From Flavobacteriales bacterium (lineage in GTDB: Bacteria > Bacteroidota > Bacteroidia > UBA10329), in NCBI GenBank assembly GCA_020635495.1, contig JACJZQ010000018.1:3129-67128 (forward strand): 64,000 bases of DNA. Direction: 5' to 3'. Below, piece after piece: positions 53,640 through 61,026 of the stretch (positions are counted from its first letter, which is position 1; every line of letters starts with the position of its first letter). Under the pieces are notes generated by a model. That model worked only from the letters and a program-made list of their open reading frames with translations, had not been told where the DNA came from and ran no database searches. Made by a program: the position numbers and the translations under genes.

Positions 53640-55492
53640 TGTGCGGAATAGCAGGATATTACAGTGCTTCGAATGCTGCCGATCCGCAATTCGTAGAACG
53701 AATGACAGATGCATTGGCCCACCGCGGCCCTGACGCATCCGGCATTTTCATTCACAACGGATTTGGTATCGGACATAGACGACTGAGTATAATTGACCTG
53801 AGCCATTCTGCCGACCAGCCAATGCACTCTAAGTGCGGTAGGTACTGTATTGTTTACAATGGAGAGGTTTACAACTTCAGGGAGATTGCAGCGGAGCTCG
53901 ACAACCCCATGTCCACAACGGGCGATACGGAAGTCATACTGGAGGCATTTGCGAAATGGGGAACGCAAATGGTGACGAAACTCAATGGAATGTTCTCAAT
54001 TGCCATTCTAGACAAGATGTTGAACAAACTCTACATTTTTCGAGACAGAATGGGCATAAAACCGTTGTTCATCTATAATAGTAACGGATTGTTCGGGTTT
54101 GCATCTGAACTAAAAGCATTTAAGACAAACCAGCAATTCAAACTCTCCATTAACCGGTCGGCCATCTACTCCTTCCTTAATCTTGGCTATATTCCTGAAC
54201 CTGCAAGCATCTATAACGAGATTGCCAAATTTCCCAGTGGACACTATGGGATATTTGATGGCCGACAATTTCAGACCGAGCCGTACTGGAACTTGGATGG
54301 ACATCTGAATTCTGAGGTTGTTTCCGATGAAATCGAAGCTAAAAACAATCTTCGAACACTTCTTGAGGACTCTGTTTCCAAACGATTGATGAGTGATGTG
54401 CCATTCGGAACATTTCTCAGTGGAGGAATCGACTCGAGCATAGTAACGGCCTTTGCGCAAAAAACCTCAATGGAGAGGATCAAAACCTTCTCAATCGGTT
54501 TCAAAGAATCAAGCCACGATGAATCGGAGTTTGCCAAGCAGGTGGCAGGTTATTTAGGCACTGTGCATCACCAATACACGGTAACAGAAAAGGATGCATT
54601 GGATCTTATTCCGACAGTACTTAGACTTTTTGACGAACCTTTTGCAGATTCATCTGCGCTGCCCACCATGTTGGTTTCCCGACTTGCCAGAGAGAACGTG
54701 ACAATGACCTTGTCTGGAGACGGGGGCGATGAACTCTTTCACGGATATGGTTCTTACAAATGGGCAGAGCGTTTAAACAGGCCATTCTGGAAAATGGGTC
54801 ATAATTTGGTCGGTGCAGCATTTGCTTTTGGCACAAGCAAATACCAGCGCATAAGCAAACTATTGTCTTACGATAGACTTACACCAAATCATATCTTCTC
54901 ACAAGAGCAGTACTTCTTTTCTGAAAACGAGATTGGCCAATTGTTGAATCCATCAGAAGTCGGATCATTGAAACTGAAAGAACAGCCAACAGTGCTTGGT
55001 CGAAATTTCACCCCAGCAGAACAACAGGCATTGTTTGATCTCAAATACTATCTTAAAGACGATCTTCTTACCAAAGTTGATAGAGCTACTATGCTTTATT
55101 CATTGGAAACTCGAGTTCCAATTCTGGATCATCGTATCGTGGAATTTTCGATGAATATTTCGCCAAGCTTGAAAGTGAAAAACGGAATTCAGAAATACAT
55201 TCTGAAGGAACTTTTGTACGAAATGGTTCCAAAGGAATTGTTCGATAGACCAAAATGGGGGTTCAGCATTCCGCTTAACAAGTGGCTACTTGGTCCGCTG
55301 GGTGCTTTGATAGACACCTACCTATCGGAAGGTGTTGTGCGTAAATCGGGATTCGTCAGCTGGTCTCATACAGAAACGATGATCAAGCAGTTCCGCGCTG
55401 GGAAAAACTACCTATATAACCGTCTTTGGCTTCTGATCGTGCTACACTATTGGCATCTGGAAGTGCATCAGAAGTACTCGAATGATCAGTAA
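53639..55492 (+). CDS. asnB: Asparagine synthase-like glutamine amidotransferase, copy 2
   Basis: 617 residues. Nucleophile Cys2 (MCGIAGYY), ALAHRGPDASG, VYNGEVYNFREI and FLSGGIDSS near 259-267, SIGFKESSHDESEFA, SGDGGDELFHGYGSY, LTKVDRATM and FDRPKWGFSIPL are all present. It is similar in layout to copy 1 but clearly diverged. In sugar loci these enzymes probably amidate uronic acids rather than make asparagine. The last 110 bp overlap the convergent membrane-protein gene on the other strand. Confidence 0.92.
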   Translation: MCGIAGYYSASNAADPQFVERMTDALAHRGPDASGIFIHNGFGIGHRRLSIIDLSHSADQPMHSKCGRYCIVYNGEVYNFREIAAELDNPMSTTGDTEVILEAFAKWGTQMVTKLNGMFSIAILDKMLNKLYIFRDRMGIKPLFIYNSNGLFGFASELKAFKTNQQFKLSINRSAIYSFLNLGYIPEPASIYNEIAKFPSGHYGIFDGRQFQTEPYWNLDGHLNSEVVSDEIEAKNNLRTLLEDSVSKRLMSDVPFGTFLSGGIDSSIVTAFAQKTSMERIKTFSIGFKESSHDESEFAKQVAGYLGTVHHQYTVTEKDALDLIPTVLRLFDEPFADSSALPTMLVSRLARENVTMTLSGDGGDELFHGYGSYKWAERLNRPFWKMGHNLVGAAFAFGTSKYQRISKLLSYDRLTPNHIFSQEQYFFSENEIGQLLNPSEVGSLKLKEQPTVLGRNFTPAEQQALFDLKYYLKDDLLTKVDRATMLYSLETRVPILDHRIVEFSMNISPSLKVKNGIQKYILKELLYEMVPKELFDRPKWGFSIPLNKWLLGPLGALIDTYLSEGVVRKSGFVSWSHTETMIKQFRAGKNYLYNRLWLLIVLHYWHLEVHQKYSNDQ

Positions 55493-56873
55493 TTTGAGAA
55501 GAGGCCACATTCCCTTCTCCAAAATCATCAAGATAAAGGGTTCTACTTCCTCCTGATTTCTGATAACGGGTAATGTACAGGCTACCGAGAAAGAAAGGAA
55601 TGGCAGGAATTCTATACCTGACCAAACTTCCGAAGTTGGAGGTGGTCAGACCAACTGCAAAAGCGAAGAACACAGAAAATATAACCGAAAACAACGAGAG
55701 GGGCTCTGAAAGCACGTATCTAACATATCCAAATGGCCCAATTCTAACCATGTTAAAAAGAAAGAAAAGCATCAAGAATGTATTTTCAATGGCAGAAATA
55801 AGCATGACCACGTTATTTACATCCAACAGAGTCGGCCTGAACAACCCAGCAAAAATTGCGACTGGAGCCTTCGAAAGTATTCCTGGAATGGTTGGCTCAA
55901 AAGAACCAATATCAAACGAATTACCCTCATATGCAGCTCTTTTCAAATCCTCTTGGGTAACTACCGCCTTTTCCAAAGTAGCATCTAGGTCGCCATAGGC
56001 TCCAAGAGAACCTGAAGTTTGCGCGAACAGAAAACTGCCCCCAACCAGACCGACCATGATGAATATCGGGGCTGCAAGTATTCTCATTACCGGATTGCCG
56101 ATCTGACTTATTCTTCCGAAAACGACCCATATCAATACTCCGGGCATCAATGCAACAAATATGTATGGCTTAATAGAAATGATAATGCTTGCTGCAATAA
56201 CCACATAAACCACGTTTTTGATAACTCCACCTTGCTTTGATAGAAGAATGTTATAAACGCCATAAGTAAGCCAACCTACAGCGGCAAGTGTCCATGTATC
56301 CTTCAAAATTCCAGATCCCCAGAACAGAAGCGAAGGAATAAACAGAATGGCTATTGCAAATTCCTTCATTAACTGAGGGTATTCTCTGCAAAAAACCAAG
56401 TATAACCTCCAAACCCCAGTGTAGGATATTGCTGCCATGAGGACAGAACAAGCAAAAAAACTGTTTATGGTAAGCAGATGCGGAATAGCGGTTAGCCGAC
56501 TAACCGTGTAAGCCTGTAAGTCTCTCGGAAAAAACAAAGGCATACCAGTTATTTTTCTATCGAAACAGAAATACAAGCTGGAGGTATCGTCACCCATCAG
56601 GAGTTTGAATCCACAAGAAAAATCATGAAAAATGAGGTTAACAAGCCTCCCAGCATCTACCCAATAGTTCAGTGTATCACCTCCACCATAGTAGAATACG
56701 TAAATAATCCCCAATCCTATAGCGCCTATTATTTTCGCTATCATGCCTTTGACATAATATGCGTATGCAGCATTCTCTGATATGTGTTTTTCCTGAGTCT
56801 TTCTGGTAACCAAAAGAATAATTCCAATGATTACTGGAGTTACAATGAAGTCCCAAGGAGTAATGTACTGCAT
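55383..56873 (-). CDS. Polytopic membrane protein, possible polysaccharide polymerase
   Basis: 496 residues with about 10-11 membrane segments. An early extracytoplasmic loop has FYYGGGDTLNYWVDAGRL, and LFWGSGILKDTW follows near residue 190; both are conserved-looking patches in envelope proteins I cannot name. The C-terminal 50 residues are soluble and Ser/Asp-rich. It is the only minus-strand gene in the locus and its 3' end overlaps asnB copy 2 by 110 bp. Size and topology fit a Wzy-like polymerase or ligase, but no motif proves this. A TACATTCG -7 box lies 26 bp before the ATG. Confidence 0.55.
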   Translation of the reverse strand: MQYITPWDFIVTPVIIGIILLVTRKTQEKHISENAAYAYYVKGMIAKIIGAIGLGIIYVFYYGGGDTLNYWVDAGRLVNLIFHDFSCGFKLLMGDDTSSLYFCFDRKITGMPLFFPRDLQAYTVSRLTAIPHLLTINSFFACSVLMAAISYTGVWRLYLVFCREYPQLMKEFAIAILFIPSLLFWGSGILKDTWTLAAVGWLTYGVYNILLSKQGGVIKNVVYVVIAASIIISIKPYIFVALMPGVLIWVVFGRISQIGNPVMRILAAPIFIMVGLVGGSFLFAQTSGSLGAYGDLDATLEKAVVTQEDLKRAAYEGNSFDIGSFEPTIPGILSKAPVAIFAGLFRPTLLDVNNVVMLISAIENTFLMLFFLFNMVRIGPFGYVRYVLSEPLSLFSVIFSVFFAFAVGLTTSNFGSLVRYRIPAIPFFLGSLYITRYQKSGGSRTLYLDDFGEGNVASSQITDHSSTSDALPDANSVARSEAKDGYIGSFSQRGTA

Positions 56874-56899
56874 TTGCTGCCGCTAGCGTGTAAACTGCA

Positions 56900-56907
56900 C
56901 GAATGTA
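56900..56907 (-). promoter_or_regulatory. -7-like element (TACATTCG) of the minus-strand membrane protein
   Basis: One mismatch from TAnnTTTG on the minus strand, 26 bp from the ATG at 56873. It faces away from a plus-strand TAATTTCG box 22 bp to the right. Confidence 0.4.
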
Positions 56908-56929
56908 CTGAAGGTGTTTGGAGATAGGC

Positions 56930-56937
56930 TAATTTCG
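56930..56937 (+). promoter_or_regulatory. -7-like element (TAATTTCG) of the last GT4 gene
   Basis: One mismatch from TAnnTTTG, 5 bp before the ATG at 56943, so the transcript would have almost no leader. Confidence 0.35.
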
Positions 56938-56942
56938 CTCCG

Positions 56943-58163
56943 ATGAATGTGCTCTATCTTAGTTATGATGGTTTGACCGATGGCCTTGGGCGTTCGCAGG
57001 TTCTTCCTTACATATTTGGACTAAAACAATTTGGACACCGATTCACCATTGTGAGCTTTGAGAAGCAAATTCCTTTCGAACGAGAAGGGGCCAATATTCA
57101 GAAGTTATTGGACAATATGGGAATCCGTTGGATTCCTCTGAAATACACCAGCTCGCCACCAGTACTTTCTACCGTTTATGATGTTTATCAATTACGGAAA
57201 ACGGTAGAGCAGTTTCACTCTGAAAAGCCCTTCGACATTATTCACTGCCGTAGTTACATTACCTCGTTGGTCGGGTTGGCTATGAAACGGAAACATGGCG
57301 TGAAATTCATTTTCGACATGCGCGCTTTTTATGCAGACGAGCGGGTTGATGGCAAACTTTGGAATCTGAAAAACCCTGTTTTCAAAGCGGTCTACAATTA
57401 CTTCAAGAAGAAAGAGATCGAATTCCTATCCGAAGCTGACCATAGTGTGTCTCTTACGTCAAAAGGAAAAGACATTATTCATGGCTGGAAGAAGATTCGG
57501 AATCAGCCTGTGAATATTGAAGTAATCCCTTGCTGTGCGGACCTTGACCATTTTCATCCGTCACAAATTGACAAGTCACTTCAATCCGATCTTAAAACGC
57601 GATTTGGGTTAAACGAAGATGACTTCGTGATCACTTATCTGGGTTCAATCGGAACATGGTATCTGTTGGATGAAATGCTCGATTTCTTCAAAGTTCTGCT
57701 GGAAAAACGGCCGAAAGCGAAGTTCCTGTTCATCACAACCGACAAGCCGGAAACCATTCTGAATCCCTCCAAGAAAAAAGGAATCTCAGCCGATCGGATC
57801 ATCATTTCACCAGCAAAGCGTGAGGAAGTTCCAACATTTTTGAGTTTGGCAAATGCGGCCATATTTTTCATTCAACCTGTATTCTCCAAATCGGGTTCAT
57901 CACCCACAAAACATGGCGAAATGCTGGGAATGGGACTACCTGTAATTGCCAATTCAGGAGTTGGAGATGTGGATTCCATTATTGAAGACACCAGCAGTGG
58001 AATTCTAGTGAAAGAATTCACCACCGAAGCCTACGAAAAAGCGGTTGAACAGATTGATGACCTGCTGAAAATTCCAACGGAAACATTACAAGCCGCAGCT
58101 CAGAAATACTATTCGCTTGACGAAGGTGTTAAGAAATACGATGCCGTCTACAGGTCGTTGTAA
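56943..58163 (+). CDS. Family 4 glycosyltransferase, last gene of the locus
   Basis: 406 residues. MNVLYLSYDGLTDGLGRSQV is a GT4-like start (SYDGLxDxLGxSQVLPY), followed by DIIHCRSYITSLVGLAMKRK, FIFDMRAFYADERVDG, VTYLGSIGTWYLLDEML-like ITYLGSIGTWYLLDEML and FSKSGSSPTKHGEMLGMGLP with NSGVGDVDSIIED. The donor-site Glu is in GEMLGMG. Enzymes of this kind occur in many Bacteroidota exopolysaccharide clusters. It is divergent from the membrane-protein gene and ends the polysaccharide region. Confidence 0.88.
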   Translation: MNVLYLSYDGLTDGLGRSQVLPYIFGLKQFGHRFTIVSFEKQIPFEREGANIQKLLDNMGIRWIPLKYTSSPPVLSTVYDVYQLRKTVEQFHSEKPFDIIHCRSYITSLVGLAMKRKHGVKFIFDMRAFYADERVDGKLWNLKNPVFKAVYNYFKKKEIEFLSEADHSVSLTSKGKDIIHGWKKIRNQPVNIEVIPCCADLDHFHPSQIDKSLQSDLKTRFGLNEDDFVITYLGSIGTWYLLDEMLDFFKVLLEKRPKAKFLFITTDKPETILNPSKKKGISADRIIISPAKREEVPTFLSLANAAIFFIQPVFSKSGSSPTKHGEMLGMGLPVIANSGVGDVDSIIEDTSSGILVKEFTTEAYEKAVEQIDDLLKIPTETLQAAAQKYYSLDEGVKKYDAVYRSL

Positions 58164-58167
58164 GGGC

Positions 58168-58241
58168 AGCCCCTCTGCCTTCGGCATCTCCCCAAAGGGG
58201 AGAACCACGCAGACACTCCCCTTTGGGGAGTTAGAGGGGCT
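58168..58241. repeat. REP-like nested inverted repeat
   Basis: Outer arms AGCCCCTCT / AGAGGGGCT enclose two near-palindromes, CTCCCC-AAA-GGGGAG and CTCCCC-TTT-GGGGAG, that are complements of each other. The whole unit folds as one long hairpin or two small ones. It lies between convergent gene ends and may work as a bidirectional terminator. It resembles the CCCCTCT...CCCCTTTGGGGAG intergenic repeat common in Bacteroidota genomes. Confidence 0.75.
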
Positions 58242-58711
58242 TAATGATGATACTTCTCGTTCCTGAGAATAGTGAATGCGCGATAAAGCTGTTCGGTGAA
58301 GAAAAGTCGAACCATCTGATGCGTCAAAGTCATCTTTGAAAGTCCAAGTTTGAAATCAGCTCGTTGGTAGACATCATCGGAAAAACCGAACGCACCACCC
58401 ACCAAAAACACAATCCGCTTGTGGCCGCCATTCAGCCATTTCTGCAGCTTTTCTGAGAATGCTACCGAACCGAACTCCGTACCGCGTTCATCCAACAGAA
58501 CTAGAAAATCCTGATTGCTCAGATTCTCTAAGATCAATTTTCCTTCGGCAACTTTCAGTTCGTCCTGACCGAGTTTTTTGAACTGCTTTGGAGTTTTCAG
58601 CACCTCCACCTCAAACGAACAGTAGTGCTTCAAGCGGCCAACGTAACGGTCAATCGCTCCTTTCAGCTCCGCATCATCGGTTTCTCCAACAAGAAAAAGG
58701 CACAACTTCAT
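58241..58711 (-). CDS. rlmH: 23S rRNA (pseudouridine(1915)-N(3))-methyltransferase
   Basis: RlmH (SPOUT family) methylates pseudouridine 1915 in helix 69 of 23S rRNA in assembled ribosomes. The start at 58711 (MKLCLFLVGETDD) is the family start, with an upstream extension to 58735 unlikely. The 156 residues show FLVLLDERGTEFGS, RIVFLVGGAFGFSDDVYQRA and the C-terminal knot LSKMTLTHQMVRLFFTEQLYRAF, ending in the invariant NEKYHH-type tail. RluD, which forms the pseudouridine substrate, is also in this window. Confidence 0.96.
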   Translation of the reverse strand: MKLCLFLVGETDDAELKGAIDRYVGRLKHYCSFEVEVLKTPKQFKKLGQDELKVAEGKLILENLSNQDFLVLLDERGTEFGSVAFSEKLQKWLNGGHKRIVFLVGGAFGFSDDVYQRADFKLGLSKMTLTHQMVRLFFTEQLYRAFTILRNEKYHH

Positions 58712-58805
58712 GGCATTCCCTTTGGTGTTGGTCAAAGTATAGATTTATTTTGTGGTGCAACAATTGGCGTGGCGCGATTCTTGCCAATTGACAACCGAAG
58801 CAACT

Positions 58806-59195
58806 ATGAAAAAAATAACATCCATATTCCTTTCCTTGTGTTTTGCGTTGTCGGTAGGCTTTGCGCAGAACGCCAACGAAACCATCAGCTCAGCCATCAA
58901 GTTGGGCAACTACAAAGAGCTTTCTAAGTTTTTCGACTCCAAGGTGGAACTGACCATCTCTGGAAAAGAGGACAGTTACAGCAAAGCGCAAGCTGAGTTG
59001 ATCATCAAAGATTTCTTTGCCAAAGACAAGGTTTCGAACTACCAAGTGATTCACCGAGGGAAATCGCCCGATGGCGCGCAGTACGCCATTGGCACGCTGA
59101 CCACCTCAAAAGGCTCTTACCGAACGTATGTTCTTACGAAGGAAGTTGGTGGCAATCTGCGCATTCAGCAGTTCAGAATTGAGCCGAGCGAGTAA
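58806..59195 (+). CDS. DUF4783-type secreted protein
   Basis: 129 residues. The start at 58806 gives a signal peptide (KKITSIFLSLCFALSVGFAQ). The mature part is an NTF2-like small domain: AIKLGNYKELSKFFDSKVEL, AELIIKDFFAKD, YQVIHRGKSPDG, and IQQFRIEPS. This matches the DUF4783 family found beside nadC in Bacteroidota, by my recollection. Periplasmic; function unknown. Six bases separate it from nadC, so they are likely cotranscribed. Confidence 0.8.
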   Translation: MKKITSIFLSLCFALSVGFAQNANETISSAIKLGNYKELSKFFDSKVELTISGKEDSYSKAQAELIIKDFFAKDKVSNYQVIHRGKSPDGAQYAIGTLTTSKGSYRTYVLTKEVGGNLRIQQFRIEPSE

Positions 59196-59201
59196 CAGCC
59201 A

Positions 59202-60035
59202 ATGACAATTGATCAAATCATTGATGAGGCGCTTCGCGAGGATATTGGCGATGGCGATCATACGGCCGATGCCTGCATTCCTGCCGAAGCAAAAGGGAAG
59301 GCAAAGCTCTTAGTGAAGGAAGATGGTGTGATTGCTGGCGTGGAACTGGCGCAACGCATCTTTTCACGTTTCGACCCAGAACTGAAAGTCGAAGTTTTCA
59401 TTCAAGATGGCTCTGAAATTAAGGTTGGAGATATTGTCCTGACTGTTGAAGGCTCCTCTCGTTCCATTTTGAAAACCGAACGGCTGGTTCTGAATTTCAT
59501 GCAGCGCATGAGTGGAATCGCATCCAAAACTGCCAACCTCAACAAACTTATCGAAGGTACCTACGCCAAGTTGCTTGATACACGCAAGACCACTCCCCTA
59601 CTTCGCGAGATTGAAAAGTGGGCAGTGAAAATCGGTGGTGGTGTCAATCACCGTTTCGGGCTCTACGACATGGTGATGATCAAGGACAATCACATTGACA
59701 TGGCAGGCGGCATTCCGCAAGCGATTGAACGTGTTCATCAGCATTTGAAATCAATCGGCAAAGACCTGAAAATTGAAATCGAAGTGCGTGATTTTGATGA
59801 ACTGAATCAAGCACTTGCTGCGGGTGGTTTCCATCGCATTATGCTCGATAATTTCCATCCTGATGATGAGAAAAAAGCAGTTGAGTTGATTGCTGGTAAA
59901 TACGAAACTGAATCATCAGGCGGCATCACGGAAACGACCATTCGAGCGCACGCTTTGGCGGGAGTTGATTACATTTCGGTTGGTGCGCTGACGCATCACA
60001 TCAAAAGTCTCGATCTTAGCCTGAAAGCGGTCTGA
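59202..60035 (+). CDS. nadC: Nicotinate-nucleotide pyrophosphorylase (carboxylating)
   Basis: NadC makes nicotinate mononucleotide, CO2 and PPi from quinolinate and PRPP in de novo NAD synthesis. The 277-residue protein has the full family pattern: ALREDIGDGDHTADACIP, LNFMQRMSGIAS, LLDTRKTTPLLREIEKWAV, GGGVNHRFGLYDMVMIKDNH and IEIEVRDFDEL, MLDNFHPDD, ESSGGIT. Lys and Arg residues of the substrate site (TRKT, NHRFGL, KDNH) are intact. nadA and nadB are not in the window. Confidence 0.96.
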   Translation: MTIDQIIDEALREDIGDGDHTADACIPAEAKGKAKLLVKEDGVIAGVELAQRIFSRFDPELKVEVFIQDGSEIKVGDIVLTVEGSSRSILKTERLVLNFMQRMSGIASKTANLNKLIEGTYAKLLDTRKTTPLLREIEKWAVKIGGGVNHRFGLYDMVMIKDNHIDMAGGIPQAIERVHQHLKSIGKDLKIEIEVRDFDELNQALAAGGFHRIMLDNFHPDDEKKAVELIAGKYETESSGGITETTIRAHALAGVDYISVGALTHHIKSLDLSLKAV

Positions 60036-60036
60036 C

Positions 60037-61026
60037 ATGGTGAGAAAACTCATTGTCAAATTCCTTCAACTTCCGATCATTCGGAACATCATCCGCCTTT
60101 CTAAAGAGGTTCGGATTCCAGGATTTGACGGTCTGCCGCTTTACGATGTAACCGCTTTCTTTGTGAAAGGATTGCAGAACGGCTGGCTTGGATTGCGCGC
60201 TTCTGCCGTGGCATTCAACTTCATTCTGGCCATTTTCCCCGCCATCATTTTCGTGTTCACGCTAATTGCTTACATCCCGATTGATGGATTCCAAGATCAA
60301 CTACTGAGCCTGATGGAAGTACTGCTGCCAAGCAACGTTTTCGATAGTGTGAACGAGACGTTCGAAGACATCATCATGCGCCAGCGAACAGGACTTCTTT
60401 CCGTCACGGTAATTTCCGCGCTGTATTTCTCCACCAACGGCTTGCATGCGCTGATCGATAGTTTCAATACAACGTATCACACGATTGAAAGTCGTCCGTA
60501 CTTGGTTCAGCGCGGCATTTCCATTCTACTCACGCTCATTTTGGTCATATTCACGTTGATAGCCATCGGACTCATCATTTTCGGCACACTGGGCATGGAC
60601 TTCATTGCGCAAAAAGGTTGGATTGAAGACAACCTGCTACGGTTCTCATTGAATTTGGCGCGGTGGGTCATCATCCTTGGTTTGATGTTCTTCGCCATTT
60701 CAGTGCTGTATTTTCTTGGGCCAGCCAAGCAGACCAAGTGGCGTTTCTTCTCAGCGGGTTCTACATTGGCGACAGTTCTCGTGCTCGTCACCTCCATTGG
60801 CTTCAGCTATTTTGTAGAAAATTTCGGGCAGTACAACAAATTGTATGGCTCTATTGGAACGCTGGTGATCGTGATGCTTTGGACGTACTTCAACTCGATT
60901 GCTTTGCTGATCGGCTTCGAATTGAACGCTAGCATTGAAGACGCCAAACTCCGTGAACTGGAACTGAACAAACGTTCGCTCCACATTTCGCTGGAAGAGG
61001 AAATTGAAAAGGGAAGCAAATCATGA
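60037..61026 (+). CDS. YihY/BrkB-family membrane protein
   Basis: 329 residues with six membrane segments. Features are GLRASAVAFNFILAIFPAIIF (family motif near residue 55), YFSTNGLHALIDSFNTTYH, RWVIILGLMFFAISVLYFLGP and WRFFSAGSTLATVLVLVTSIGFSYFVENFGQYNKLYGSIGT in separate blocks, then a charged C-terminal tail. The YihY/BrkB family was once called ribonuclease BN; its role is unproven. It follows nadC by one base, and its stop overlaps the M1 peptidase start (ATGA). Confidence 0.92.
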   Translation: MVRKLIVKFLQLPIIRNIIRLSKEVRIPGFDGLPLYDVTAFFVKGLQNGWLGLRASAVAFNFILAIFPAIIFVFTLIAYIPIDGFQDQLLSLMEVLLPSNVFDSVNETFEDIIMRQRTGLLSVTVISALYFSTNGLHALIDSFNTTYHTIESRPYLVQRGISILLTLILVIFTLIAIGLIIFGTLGMDFIAQKGWIEDNLLRFSLNLARWVIILGLMFFAISVLYFLGPAKQTKWRFFSAGSTLATVLVLVTSIGFSYFVENFGQYNKLYGSIGTLVIVMLWTYFNSIALLIGFELNASIEDAKLRELELNKRSLHISLEEEIEKGSKS

